The translations under genes and the position numbers were made by a program. A model generated the notes under the pieces. It saw nothing but the letters and a program-made list of their open reading frames with translations, was not told the DNA's origin and did not search any database. This document shows positions 36,856 through 45,650 of a stretch of 64,000 bases of DNA, in pieces; positions within the stretch are counted from its first letter, which is position 1; the number at the start of each line of letters is the position of its first letter. The DNA lies in assembly GCA_964609695.1 (NCBI GenBank), contig CAZSSP010000005.1:62001-126000 (forward strand), given 5' to 3'. Source of the DNA: JAGNHS01 sp964609695 (GTDB lineage Bacteria; Bdellovibrionota; UBA2428).

Positions 36856-37758
36856 ATGTTTAAGCTAGGGGCATCAGCGAGATATCTACTTGTATTTGTT
36901 GGTATCTTTATAATGACTAAGATCCTAGTAACCTTCACTGTTCAACAAATTCTCATGTTATTTTTCCCAATTGAGCAAATTCCAGCGTTGCTGGGACAAC
37001 AAGAAGCCGTGTTTCAGTCTCTGGCATTGGCGGCGGGACTTTTTTGCTCCTCGGTTTATGAATCAAATTTAAAAAGCGTCAAAGCCGCCATCATAAAATT
37101 TTTTAAAAGTCCCTGGGGCAACGAAGAACTCATGGGCAAGATTATGAGTTCCTCATTTTATGGATTTTTATTTGCATGCTGTATTATTGCCGTTTCCATT
37201 TTCTTTGGATTTGTAAAAATTGAAGCTCCCTCAATGGCTAGCACTCAATTTCTGAGAATAATTCCAACCCTAATCCTGCAAAGTCTTTTTTTTCTCATCT
37301 GGATAGTCATTTTAGAAAGAACAAGACAGTTGCTCATACCCTTACTTTTTCAAAGCATCGCGACGGGTTGGAGCCTAATTATTTATTGCGGATTTGAATC
37401 TCAACTTCTCTATTCGTTTTACGAAAGCATCACTCCTCCAGCGGCCTTTTCCCCTATTAAAATTATTTTCTGTATCTTTTTATCATTGGCATTGAATTTG
37501 AGTTATTTACACAACTTAAAATTTTATCCTCATCGAAGATACAAAAGTGCAGTTAGAACTTCTTTTCTATGCGGATTATGGTTTAGCTTCATTCACGTAT
37601 TTGGCCAAAACATCGCCGAGTGGAGAGCCGCTTCACTTATGCAAATTCTTCAAGGTCCGCTTCAAATGAACCAAGCCTACCTCTATTTAACTCTCTTGAT
37701 ACTTCTCACTAACACCATGCTTCAGGGTCTACTCAAAGAAAAAGTCATTCAAACATAA
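36856..37758 (+). CDS. polytopic membrane protein of unknown function
   Basis: 300 aa with about eight predicted TM helices. I do not recognise the family with confidence. The segment ILERTRQLLIPLLFQSIATGW has a faint likeness to the E-R-P-H pattern of CPBP/CAAX-protease-like proteins, but the catalytic Glu pair and His residues are not in place. It lies 52 bp before tolQ on the same strand and may share its transcript; a link to the Tol system is only positional. Confidence 0.7.
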   Translation: MFKLGASARYLLVFVGIFIMTKILVTFTVQQILMLFFPIEQIPALLGQQEAVFQSLALAAGLFCSSVYESNLKSVKAAIIKFFKSPWGNEELMGKIMSSSFYGFLFACCIIAVSIFFGFVKIEAPSMASTQFLRIIPTLILQSLFFLIWIVILERTRQLLIPLLFQSIATGWSLIIYCGFESQLLYSFYESITPPAAFSPIKIIFCIFLSLALNLSYLHNLKFYPHRRYKSAVRTSFLCGLWFSFIHVFGQNIAEWRAASLMQILQGPLQMNQAYLYLTLLILLTNTMLQGLLKEKVIQT

Positions 37759-37810
37759 GTCGCAAAGAGTCTTGGTCATCTTATGGACGTTTGAGATTTG
37801 CCTCGATAGA

Positions 37811-38503
37811 ATGCATTCTATGGAATTATCAGCACTTTCTATTGCCGCAGGCACAGGCCCCGTTGTTAAACTTGTTCTATTAATTTTAATAGGCAGTTCA
37901 GTTTTATCCTGGACAATTATTTTTGCAAAATGGAGCACCTTCCGGCAAGCCACTCAACAAACCAATAATTTTATGGATTTGTTTTGGACTGGGAAATCAC
38001 TCGATAATATTTTTTCAGAAACTAAAAACCTTACGGCTAGTCACGTATCTAATGCTTTCCGTTCGGCTTACCAAGAATTTCAAAAGCTTTCGGCTAAAAG
38101 TAAAGAAAATCCTGAGACCAGCAACCAAGTTATCAATCAAGGAATAGAAAACGTTCAGCGAGCACTAAAGAGGGCTTCCGCAAAAGAAATTCTTCGACTC
38201 GAAAAACTTCTTCCTTATTTAGCCACTATCGCTTCTGTAGCGCCTTTTATTGGTCTTTTTGGAACCGTATGGGGAATCATGGACAGTTTCCGCGCTCTAG
38301 GCGCGGGAGGCCCCGCCACTCTTCAACGTGTTGCCCCTGGTATTTCCGAAGCCCTTATTGCGACCGCGGTTGGACTTGCCGCCGCGATTCCCGCTGTTAT
38401 TTTTTACAATCAATTCATCAGTCGCTTGAGAATTTATAGAAATGATCTCGATGGATTTAATGCTGATTTCACAAACATTTTAAAAAGAAGTTACATAGGT
38501 TAA
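37811..38503 (+). CDS. tolQ: TolQ/ExbB proton-channel protein
   Basis: Inner-membrane proton channel energising the Tol-Pal system. Seen: TM1 KLVLLILIGSSVLSWTIIFAKW near the N-terminus, a cytoplasmic loop with AKEILRLEKLLPYLATIASVAPFIGLFGTVWGIMDSF, and TM3 SEALIATAVGLAAAIPAVIFYNQF. ATGs at 37811 and 37820 are both reasonable; an upstream start at 37772 is less likely. tolR starts 3 nt after the stop. TolQ rather than ExbB because tolA- and tolB-like genes follow. Confidence 0.92.
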   Translation: MHSMELSALSIAAGTGPVVKLVLLILIGSSVLSWTIIFAKWSTFRQATQQTNNFMDLFWTGKSLDNIFSETKNLTASHVSNAFRSAYQEFQKLSAKSKENPETSNQVINQGIENVQRALKRASAKEILRLEKLLPYLATIASVAPFIGLFGTVWGIMDSFRALGAGGPATLQRVAPGISEALIATAVGLAAAIPAVIFYNQFISRLRIYRNDLDGFNADFTNILKRSYIG

Positions 38504-38506
38504 TCG

Positions 38507-38941
38507 ATGGCATTTAATGTTTCAGGTGGAGATGACGACTTAGACCAAGGGCCCATGCCAATGGCCGAAATCAACATCATACCGCTAGTAGACGTCATGC
38601 TTGTGATGCTCATCATCACCATGATCACTAGCCCATTTCTGGAGGTTGGTGTCGACGTCAACCTCCCCGTGGCCGAAGGTAAAAATTTAAGAAGCGAACA
38701 GTTTCAAGAAGAAACCATTACTATTTTTGTTTCTAAAGATCGCAATATCAAAATAGGGTCTACACCTGTTAGAAAAGTTGACCTCGACACTAAACTAAAA
38801 AGTGTTTTTAAAAACCGACAAAGCAAAGAAGTTTTCGTCAAAGCCGATCGCGAAGTTCCTTACGGTTTTGTAGCTGAAATCATGACTCAAGTTCAAGCTG
38901 CCGGAATTCAACGCGTGGGATTGGTCACGCAACCAGAGTAG
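38507..38941 (+). CDS. tolR: TolR/ExbD stator protein
   Basis: Partner of TolQ in the proton channel. Seen: single TM helix with the essential Asp (NIIPLVDVMLVMLIITMI, Asp near residue 29), followed by EVGVDVNLPVAEG and a periplasmic domain of about 90 residues (ITIFVSKDRNIKIG, VFVKADREVPYGFVAEIM). 144 aa is typical. Packed between tolQ (3-nt gap) and tolA (2-nt gap). Confidence 0.94.
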   Translation: MAFNVSGGDDDLDQGPMPMAEINIIPLVDVMLVMLIITMITSPFLEVGVDVNLPVAEGKNLRSEQFQEETITIFVSKDRNIKIGSTPVRKVDLDTKLKSVFKNRQSKEVFVKADREVPYGFVAEIMTQVQAAGIQRVGLVTQPE

Positions 38942-38943
38942 AG

Positions 38944-39819
38944 ATGGATGATCCTCGCTTCATTACGCACTTAGAAGAGTCCTCTAGGGAAAAAACAGCG
39001 CCGGTTGTTGATGCTGCAAAAATCTTACAAGTCAGAGTACTCCCCAATTATTTCAAAGAAGGTTTTCGCCTTTCCATCATTATTCATCTAAGTCTTTTAA
39101 TGTTTGCTATATTAGGAAGCGCTATTCGTTCACTAGTATTTAGCCCTGAAGATTTAAAAAAATTAACTGAACAAGAAATGAAAACAGCCATTCGAGTGGA
39201 TGTTCTTGATTTACCCAATCAAAAACTCAGTGAATTGCAAGACGTTGACCTCAGCAAAGAGGCAGCCCCAACTCAAGACATACCAGAAGCTGAAGACGAT
39301 AAAGATAAAATGGTTCTAGAAAAGAAAGAGGAAGAAAAAAAATCAGAAGTTGCCAATAAAGTCTCTGCTAAAAAAAGACTGGAACAACTTAGAGACGAGC
39401 TGCGTGCTGATGCCAAAAGAAAAGCCCTCATGGATAAACTTAAAAAAGAACAAGCAGGCGCCCTCAAAAACAAGCGCCAAGCTTTGGCTGGAAATAAACT
39501 TTCCGAAGGATATTCCTTAACAGGAGACGTGGCCCGGGATGGTGATGTCCATGCAGGTAAAGTTAAAAACCATCTCTATCGTTATTGGAAAGTTCCTGGA
39601 TGGATGATGTCATCAAAACAATTTCACACTGAAATAGTTGTTAAACTCGGTCCCAATGGTGAGGTTTTGTCGCAGAGTCTTCGTAAAAGTAGTGGCAATT
39701 CTGAATATGATCAATACGCAATGGAAGCAATCCAGGCAGCCGATCCTTTTCCAGCTCCGCCTGAATCGCTTAGAAGAATTTATCTTGAGGAGGGTATGTT
39801 ATGTGCGTTTCCAGAATAA
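38944..39819 (+). CDS. tolA: TolA-like protein with TonB C-terminal domain
   Basis: Couples TolQR to the outer membrane. Seen: N-terminal cytoplasmic segment, TM helix LSIIIHLSLLMFAILGSAI (about 48-66), a long Lys/Glu/Ala helical region (about 100-190), and a C-terminal TonB-like domain (VKNHLYRYWKVPGWM, VVKLGPNGEVLSQSLRKSSGN, FPAPPESLR). TonB is the alternative, but position before tolB and the charged helical linker favour TolA. tolB starts 19 nt before its stop. Confidence 0.88.
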   Translation: MDDPRFITHLEESSREKTAPVVDAAKILQVRVLPNYFKEGFRLSIIIHLSLLMFAILGSAIRSLVFSPEDLKKLTEQEMKTAIRVDVLDLPNQKLSELQDVDLSKEAAPTQDIPEAEDDKDKMVLEKKEEEKKSEVANKVSAKKRLEQLRDELRADAKRKALMDKLKKEQAGALKNKRQALAGNKLSEGYSLTGDVARDGDVHAGKVKNHLYRYWKVPGWMMSSKQFHTEIVVKLGPNGEVLSQSLRKSSGNSEYDQYAMEAIQAADPFPAPPESLRRIYLEEGMLCAFPE

Positions 39820-41273
39820 TAAATAAAAATCTTGTCTGTTTTCTTTTTTTTGCTTTTAGCGTTTCAATTTTAAGAGCCCAAGAAGTCTCAAGCGACAGCT
39901 CACCTGCTCCTGCATCTACAACGGCGCCCACACCTAACTCAAACGCTGCACCAGTCACCAATAACGCTGGAGTAGGTTCCGACACTAGCGCAGCAACTGC
40001 AGCTTCAAACTCTTCAGCCCCTCGAATATACATTCCAGTGGGTCAACCCAATCTTAAGAAAATACTTTTAGCTATTGAACCCACAGTGGGCCCCGCAAAA
40101 GAAGCTACAGCTTTTTATCAAACTCTTTTTAACGACATGGAATTTACAGATCTCTTTGCCATGGTTCCCGAAAAAGAACTCCAAAAAAGTGGTGGATTAA
40201 CTTTAGGCTCCTTTAACTTCAATGCTTACAGAGCCCAAGGTGTCGAATTCCTCATAAAAAGTGCTCTTAGAATTAATGGGAAAAAAAATCTCGAAGCAGA
40301 ACTTCGTCTTTACGATGTGTCCAGAGGTATTCAGATTTTAGGTAGAATTTACCCCTTTGTTTCCGTCTCTTCGGAACCTGCACGAGAATTGGCCCATTTC
40401 ACAGGAAACGACATCATGAAAACGCTCACAGGAGAAGATGGAATTTTCAGAACTCGAATCATAATGAGCTGCGGTAGCAAACGAAAAGAAATTTTCATCA
40501 TGGATTTTGATGGCAACAACATCAAACAATTAACGAATGATGGTAACTTTGCACTATCACCTTCGTGGGGCCCCGATGGTCGAAAAATTGTTTTCACATC
40601 TTACCGCCCCCCCGTCAAAGGTGCCATGCTCAATCCAAACCTGTATTTGTATGACTTAGTCAAAAGTACCCGAAGCGTACTCACTGCAGCTCGAGGTATT
40701 AACTCGGGTGCTGATTTTCACCCTAACGGAGATAAAATTGCATACACCTTTTCACAAAATGGAAAACCTGAAATTTATATCCTCGATTTAAATACAAACG
40801 TAAGAAAACCTTTCACAAAAACACAATTTTTCAGCGTTGAACCCGATTGGTCTCCCGATGGAACAAAATTAGCTTATTCGAGTAGCCTCACAGGTCGCCC
40901 ACATATTTACGTGGCCAATGCCGATGCTTCGGGAATCCCGGTCCAACTCACTAAAGTTGGGGTTTACAACAGTTCTCCACGATGGAATCCCAAAGGCACA
41001 CGCATCGCCTTTTCTGGCCAAGAAAACATGGCCAATAATTTCAATATTTTTCTAATCGATCCCAATGGCTCAAATCTAGTGAGACTTACGGATGGTTTAA
41101 AATCGAGTGAGAACCCTAGCTTTAGTCCTGATGGACGCCATATTGTTTTTTCGAGCAATAGAGATGGAAACTATCGATTATACGTGATGACTGAGCAGGG
41201 AACGAATATCCGCCCCCTATCGCCTCAAAAATTAGGGGATTGTAAACAGCCCGCATGGTCGCCGCGATTGTAA
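39801..41273 (+). CDS. tolB: TolB periplasmic beta-propeller protein
   Basis: Periplasmic Tol-Pal component. Seen: signal peptide (about 1-26, SVSILRA), a 45-residue Ser/Ala/Thr/Pro/Asn-rich segment (about 27-72) not found in E. coli TolB, an N-terminal alpha/beta domain, then propeller blades with repeated PSWGPDGRKIVF, PDWSPDGTKLAYSS, PRWNPKGTRIAFSG and PSFSPDGRHIVFSS. At 490 aa it is about 60 longer than usual because of the low-complexity segment. No pal gene follows; xseB does. Confidence 0.93.
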   Translation: MCVSRIINKNLVCFLFFAFSVSILRAQEVSSDSSPAPASTTAPTPNSNAAPVTNNAGVGSDTSAATAASNSSAPRIYIPVGQPNLKKILLAIEPTVGPAKEATAFYQTLFNDMEFTDLFAMVPEKELQKSGGLTLGSFNFNAYRAQGVEFLIKSALRINGKKNLEAELRLYDVSRGIQILGRIYPFVSVSSEPARELAHFTGNDIMKTLTGEDGIFRTRIIMSCGSKRKEIFIMDFDGNNIKQLTNDGNFALSPSWGPDGRKIVFTSYRPPVKGAMLNPNLYLYDLVKSTRSVLTAARGINSGADFHPNGDKIAYTFSQNGKPEIYILDLNTNVRKPFTKTQFFSVEPDWSPDGTKLAYSSSLTGRPHIYVANADASGIPVQLTKVGVYNSSPRWNPKGTRIAFSGQENMANNFNIFLIDPNGSNLVRLTDGLKSSENPSFSPDGRHIVFSSNRDGNYRLYVMTEQGTNIRPLSPQKLGDCKQPAWSPRL

Positions 41274-41312
41274 GACTAGCCCAGTTCTTACAAATAAGAT
41301 AAGGTCAGCCCC

Positions 41313-41528
41313 ATGATCGATGCGGATCTAAAAAAACTTGAACAATTGGCCAAAGAACTTGAAGGCACTGATTTACCACTCGAAGAAAGTTTGAAAAAAT
41401 TTAACGAAGGGGTGGAATTAGTTCGAAAGTGTTCAAAATCTATGAACGAAGCTGAACTAAAAATTAAAGAAATTCTCGAAAAAGACAATGGAGCTTTTAG
41501 CGAAAAGGCGCTTGATGACTCCAAGTGA
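41313..41528 (+). CDS. xseB: exodeoxyribonuclease VII small subunit
   Basis: Partner of XseA in degrading single-stranded DNA. Seen: 71 aa with the family pattern LEQLAKELEGTDLPLEESLKKFNEGVELVRKCSKSMNEAELKIKEIL. It is followed, with a 14-nt overlap, by ispA, a xseB-ispA pairing common in proteobacteria. xseA is not in the window. Confidence 0.92.
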   Translation: MIDADLKKLEQLAKELEGTDLPLEESLKKFNEGVELVRKCSKSMNEAELKIKEILEKDNGAFSEKALDDSK

Positions 41529-42342
41529 TTTCTTTTTTGCACAGCAGACCATAGAAAGTCGCGCGCAAGATATTCTAAAAAAACTTAATTGGCACAAGGA
41601 ACTCTACGATCACGCCCTTTATGCTTTGAGAGGCGGCAAAGCCGTGCGCCCCACGCTTATGTTTTGGATTGCAAAACAATGGGGACACAAATCTCCCTCT
41701 GAAAATTTAATTTTAGCGGCTCTCGGTCTTGAAATGATTCATGCCTATTCGCTGATTCACGACGACCTTCCCTGTATGGATAATGACGATTTTAGAAGAA
41801 ATCGTCCCACTCTCCATCGGCTCATGGGAGAAGCACCTGCGCTTTTATTAGGAGACTCGTTATTAACAGGAGCCTTTGAAATTCTCTCCCAATGCACACT
41901 TGAAGCCCCCGACACCCTTTCCCTAATAAAGGAATTAAGCTTTGCTTCAGGAGCCGCCCAATTAGTGGCCGGTCAACTAGACGATCTCAAATTTGAAAAA
42001 AATCTAAACACAAGTTTAGAAACATTCCACGATATCCATCGCCGAAAAACTGGAGCTCTTTTTGGTGCTGTTTGCACAATGAGCTATTTCGCTATTAAAC
42101 CCTCGCACGTCGACAAATCACAATTAGACGAACTCAAAAATTGGGGCGTCGATTTAGGAATTATCTTTCAATACATTGATGACTTGCTCGACAACGGAAC
42201 GCTCCTCCAAAAATTAGGACGTGATGAACTCCTAAACAAATGCCATCAACTCTCAGAAAGCCTCATCCAAAGATCCTCCCAATTTTGGAATTCCAAAGAA
42301 TGCCAAAATCTCCTTGAATATTTTCTCAAAAGACAGTTGTGA
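41515..42342 (+). CDS. ispA: polyprenyl (farnesyl/geranylgeranyl) diphosphate synthase
   Basis: Condenses IPP with allylic diphosphates to give short-chain prenyl diphosphates for quinones and undecaprenyl carriers. Seen from ATG 41515: GGKAVRPTLMFW, first Asp-rich motif IHDDLPCMDNDDFRRNRPTLH, AGQLDDL, HRRKTGALF, and second Asp-rich motif FQYIDDLLDN. 275 aa. Between xseB (overlap) and tlyA (GTGA overlap), so one coupled operon. Exact chain length cannot be told from sequence alone. Confidence 0.92.
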   Translation: MTPSDFFFAQQTIESRAQDILKKLNWHKELYDHALYALRGGKAVRPTLMFWIAKQWGHKSPSENLILAALGLEMIHAYSLIHDDLPCMDNDDFRRNRPTLHRLMGEAPALLLGDSLLTGAFEILSQCTLEAPDTLSLIKELSFASGAAQLVAGQLDDLKFEKNLNTSLETFHDIHRRKTGALFGAVCTMSYFAIKPSHVDKSQLDELKNWGVDLGIIFQYIDDLLDNGTLLQKLGRDELLNKCHQLSESLIQRSSQFWNSKECQNLLEYFLKRQL

Positions 42343-43127
42343 AGAAAAATAAAATTCGAGCCGACGAGGCCCTTGTATTACAAAAACTTGTTGAAAATCG
42401 TAGCAAAGCCCAAGCCCTCATCATGCAAGGTAAAGTTTTTAAATGGGACGAAAGACAAAATAAAAATGTTAAAGTTGAAAAGGCGGGTCAAGCCGTCCAA
42501 ATTGAGGACAAATTTGAAATAGAAAATCCCTTTCCCCTAGATGTAGGTCGAGGGGCTTTAAAATTAAGAGCCGCTTTTAATTTTTGGCCTGAACTTAAAA
42601 CTCATACGGAAAAGGCTCTGGCTCTCGATATTGGAGCGAGCACTGGAGGATTCACTCAAGTTCTACTAGAAAACGGTGCTCAAAAAGTTGTCGCTCTCGA
42701 CGTTGGACGCAACCAATTGCACGAACGCCTCAAGAGCGATCCTCGGGTCCTCAATCTTGAAAAAACTCATATCCTTGAAGTTCAAGAAAGCCTCTGGACT
42801 GATCATCAAATACAAATTCCATTCGATATTATCGTGAGCGATCTTTCATTTATCTCACTGAAAAATATCATACCCAAAGCTTTTCCATGGCTCAAAAAGG
42901 GTGGACGCTGGCTTTTACTGGTCAAACCGCAATTCGAACTCGATGCTAAAAAAGTTCCCAAGGGTGTTGTTAAGAAAGATGAAGATCGCATTTTAGCCCT
43001 CAATAAAATTCTTAATGTAGTTCAGGAACAAAGCGAGATTCTTGATTATGAGCATCAAGAATGCCCAATTGCTGGGGGCGAAGGCAATCGTGAATTTTTA
43101 CTGATCTTAAGAAAAAAGTCATTTTAA
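42339..43127 (+). CDS. tlyA: TlyA-type S4/FtsJ methyltransferase
   Basis: 2'-O-ribose methyltransferase family; characterised members modify 16S or 23S rRNA, and the family is also annotated as haemolysin A. Seen: S4 RNA-binding domain (RADEALVLQKLVENRSKAQALIMQGKVF), then a Rossmann methyltransferase with LDIGASTGGFTQVLLENGA, ALDVGRNQL, and VSDLSFISLKNIIP. The GTG start at 42339 overlaps the ispA stop. The order xseB-ispA-tlyA resembles isoprenoid clusters where dxs normally sits; dxs is absent here. Confidence 0.9.
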   Translation: MKKNKIRADEALVLQKLVENRSKAQALIMQGKVFKWDERQNKNVKVEKAGQAVQIEDKFEIENPFPLDVGRGALKLRAAFNFWPELKTHTEKALALDIGASTGGFTQVLLENGAQKVVALDVGRNQLHERLKSDPRVLNLEKTHILEVQESLWTDHQIQIPFDIIVSDLSFISLKNIIPKAFPWLKKGGRWLLLVKPQFELDAKKVPKGVVKKDEDRILALNKILNVVQEQSEILDYEHQECPIAGGEGNREFLLILRKKSF

Positions 43128-43160
43128 CTTAAGATCAAGCCCGGCTATAATCTAGGCTTC

Positions 43161-44126
43161 ATGTCGTTTAAAAAAATTGTATTCATCTTCTTTAGCGGGC
43201 TTCTTATAAGTTCTTGTGCGAGTAAAAAAACTATTCACTCTGAAAATGAAACTCCCACACCACAAAATTCAAGCGAGACAGAACTCATAGCACCCCACAT
43301 TGAGAGCGAAGATATTCCTACAACTAACTTACCCAAAGCTATTCATTATGGAGTCTTAATACGTGCCGTTGGTCTCGATGCCTTTGCTGCTCTTGGTTTT
43401 TTACAAGAAATGGAAAAACGAGGCCACAAAATTGATTTTATAGCTGGAACAGGATTTGGATGCTGGATAGCCAAAAACTGGGGAGCTCAGAATCGGGGAA
43501 ATTTTACCGAATGGCAATCTTTTAAATTTTCTGATTGGAAATCTCTAGAATCCTCACTTTTAGATAAAGTAACCCCTCATCATGCTGTCAAAAGATTTGA
43601 AGCTTACTTATCTAAAATTTCTTCTACTCAACGAAAAAACCAAGACAGTATCGGATGGGCTTGCCCCCTATTTCTTCTACAAAACAATCAATATTCATTC
43701 GTGAGCGGCCGAGAAATGCCTTTCACCGAAAACCTCATGAAAGAGTTAGAATTGGACATTCTAGGCTTTGGCCCCTTCGCTCAAAACCCTGACTTCAAAT
43801 CGGGATCAAAATACGATTATCCCATCAATCAATGGGTAGAAAAATTAGATAAACTTTGGACCAACGAAAGGGGCGATGAGCGCGCCTGGATTATTTTGGA
43901 CACTTCTTTTTTAGTATTAGAATGGAGTCGAGTCAGTAATTCACATGACATTGGATTAAGCAGCAACAATCTGCGCTGGGCTCGAACAGCCGTCACTAAA
44001 CTTAACAATCCCGAAGCTTCTCAAATAAAAAACTTTGACTTAAGAAGAAATTATTTATTACAAGGTAGAAATTCAGCTAAAATATTCTTTGACCATCCTC
44101 GTTACCAACAATTTTTTGCCTGGTAA
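43161..44126 (+). CDS. patatin-like lipoprotein lacking the catalytic serine
   Basis: Lipoprotein: signal peptide with lipobox LISSC (Cys19). After a Ser/Thr/Pro-rich spacer, residues 62-105 look like the start of a patatin fold: YGVLIRAVGLDAFAALGFLQEMEKRGHKIDFIAGTGFGCWIA. In active patatins the nucleophile elbow reads GxSxG; here it is G96-T-G-F-G100 with Gly in place of Ser, and the Gly-rich oxyanion loop is also degenerate. Later residues do not show a clear D-G motif. Probably a non-catalytic relative; fold assignment is from pattern memory only. Confidence 0.6.
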   Translation: MSFKKIVFIFFSGLLISSCASKKTIHSENETPTPQNSSETELIAPHIESEDIPTTNLPKAIHYGVLIRAVGLDAFAALGFLQEMEKRGHKIDFIAGTGFGCWIAKNWGAQNRGNFTEWQSFKFSDWKSLESSLLDKVTPHHAVKRFEAYLSKISSTQRKNQDSIGWACPLFLLQNNQYSFVSGREMPFTENLMKELELDILGFGPFAQNPDFKSGSKYDYPINQWVEKLDKLWTNERGDERAWIILDTSFLVLEWSRVSNSHDIGLSSNNLRWARTAVTKLNNPEASQIKNFDLRRNYLLQGRNSAKIFFDHPRYQQFFAW

Positions 44127-44169
44127 GTAGCTTCTCCAAATGCAATAGCCGATCTACAATAAGGGTTAT

Positions 44170-44640
44170 ATGAAAGATCATCTTAAAAAATGCTTTTTGT
44201 TTAGAAATTGGAACGATAATGAACTCACTCAGTTAGCCAAGACATGCTTTGAACTCGAGCTCAGTATTGGTCAAACTTTATTTTTAGAAGATGACATTTC
44301 TGATTCATTGTTTGTAGTTAAAAGTGGAAGTATTAATATTGAAAAAACCACTGGAGAGAAAGACCAAATGATTGCTTGCATTGATGCGGGTTCTTACTTT
44401 GGAGAGCTAGGAATTCTTGCCGACCAACCAGGACACGACAAGCGTTCTGCTTCTGCCACTGCTAAAGAAAACACATCCGTGATTAAAATTCCTTATGCAG
44501 GTCTCTTAACTTTTATAAAATCCAACCCAATTTATGGAGCGGCTTTTTACAAAAATATTGCCGTCGCTCTATCTTTGAGAATTCAAAAAACTTCTCAAGA
44601 CTTAGCCAGCCTTAAAGCCTTAAGACTCAGAAGTTTATAG
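44170..44640 (+). CDS. cyclic-nucleotide-binding-domain protein
   Basis: 156 aa consisting of a single cNMP-binding (CRP-like) beta-roll: LEDDISDSLFVVKSGSINIEK, GSYFGELGILADQPG (phosphate-binding-cassette type), RSASATAKENTSVIKIPYAGL, then a C-terminal helix. There is no helix-turn-helix, so it is not a CRP-type activator. It may be a ligand-sensing adaptor. The sua5 GTG follows the stop by 2 nt. Confidence 0.85.
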   Translation: MKDHLKKCFLFRNWNDNELTQLAKTCFELELSIGQTLFLEDDISDSLFVVKSGSINIEKTTGEKDQMIACIDAGSYFGELGILADQPGHDKRSASATAKENTSVIKIPYAGLLTFIKSNPIYGAAFYKNIAVALSLRIQKTSQDLASLKALRLRSL

Positions 44641-44642
44641 AC

Positions 44643-45650
44643 GTGACTCTACTACTCGATCTCGAACATCCTGAGCAGATCGATAGAGTCATAAAATGCT
44701 TTAAGATGGATGAACCCGTGGCTCTTCCTACTGAAACTGTTTATGGATTAGCCGCGCCATTGAACAATGAAAAAGCCATCGCTAAAGTTTATAAACTCAA
44801 GGCTCGCCCCTACTTCAATCCTTTAATTGTGCATGTCTTAGACTGGGAACAGGCCATGAGGTATCTCGACAATCCGCCTCTCATAGCTCAAAAACTTGCT
44901 GAAAAATTTTGGCCTGGACCTCTAACTCTTTTGCTCAAAAAAAACTCTCGAGTTCCAGATTTATGCACCAATGCTTCACCTTGGGTGGCTGTTCGCGCAC
45001 CTAAGCACCCTCATTTCAGAACTATTTTGCACAGATTAAACTCGCCACTTGTGGCTCCAAGCGCAAATCGTTACACGCAAGTTTCAACTGTCACCGCTCA
45101 AGACGTCATAGAAGAATTAGGACCCTTTGGACTTGAGGCCGTAGTTGAAGGAGGTCGCTCAGAGCTTGGAATGGAAAGCACCATCGTGCAGGTTCTTAAC
45201 GATAATGAATTACAACTCTTAAGACCTGGAGCCCTCAGTCTTGAATCGATAAAAAGATTTTTAGGTGAAGGAATTAAAATTTATTCAGCTAAGAAATCTG
45301 AAGAAAACCTAAGCCCAGGCCAAGCTGCCAAACACTATTCTCCAAAAATTCCCACTTTCTTCATTGAGACTCAAAATGATCTTATGGATATAGCTCATCT
45401 CGATTTTTCAAAAAGCACTCTACTGAGAGTTTTCAAAAAAGACGCGCCTTGGATTGATGCTAAAAATTTTGGCAAAGAATTTATTTTAAGCCCAGAAAAC
45501 TCTGATCTTATGGCGGCCACCCGACTTTATCGATGCTTGAGAGACCTTGAATCATCAAACACCAGCAACATCATTGCCATTAAAAGCTCCGATGATGGTC
45601 TAGGATTGGCCATCAACGACAGATTAAGAAGAGCGGCGGGACGAGGATAA
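44643..45650 (+). CDS. Sua5/YrdC/TsaC L-threonylcarbamoyladenylate synthase
   Basis: Makes threonylcarbamoyl-AMP from Thr, bicarbonate and ATP for the t6A37 modification of ANN-decoding tRNAs. Seen: YrdC domain (PVALPTETVYGLAA, KVYKLKARPYFNPLIVHV, KFWPGPLTLLLKK, VAPSANRYTQVS, GMESTIVQV) to about 190, and a C-terminal Sua5 domain beginning SPGQAAKHYSPKIP. 335 aa marks the long Sua5 form. GTG start. The last 27 nt overlap the opposed ppx/gppA gene. Confidence 0.94.
   Translation: MTLLLDLEHPEQIDRVIKCFKMDEPVALPTETVYGLAAPLNNEKAIAKVYKLKARPYFNPLIVHVLDWEQAMRYLDNPPLIAQKLAEKFWPGPLTLLLKKNSRVPDLCTNASPWVAVRAPKHPHFRTILHRLNSPLVAPSANRYTQVSTVTAQDVIEELGPFGLEAVVEGGRSELGMESTIVQVLNDNELQLLRPGALSLESIKRFLGEGIKIYSAKKSEENLSPGQAAKHYSPKIPTFFIETQNDLMDIAHLDFSKSTLLRVFKKDAPWIDAKNFGKEFILSPENSDLMAATRLYRCLRDLESSNTSNIIAIKSSDDGLGLAINDRLRRAAGRG

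Noticed and set aside
36801..36938. N-terminal extension of TrmFO
   Set aside because: The FAD-binding motif normally lies near the N-terminus, and the extension covers the divergent promoter region.
36856..37758. CPBP/CAAX-type membrane protease
   Set aside because: Only a loose resemblance around ERTRQLLIPLLFQ; the required Glu and His motifs are missing.
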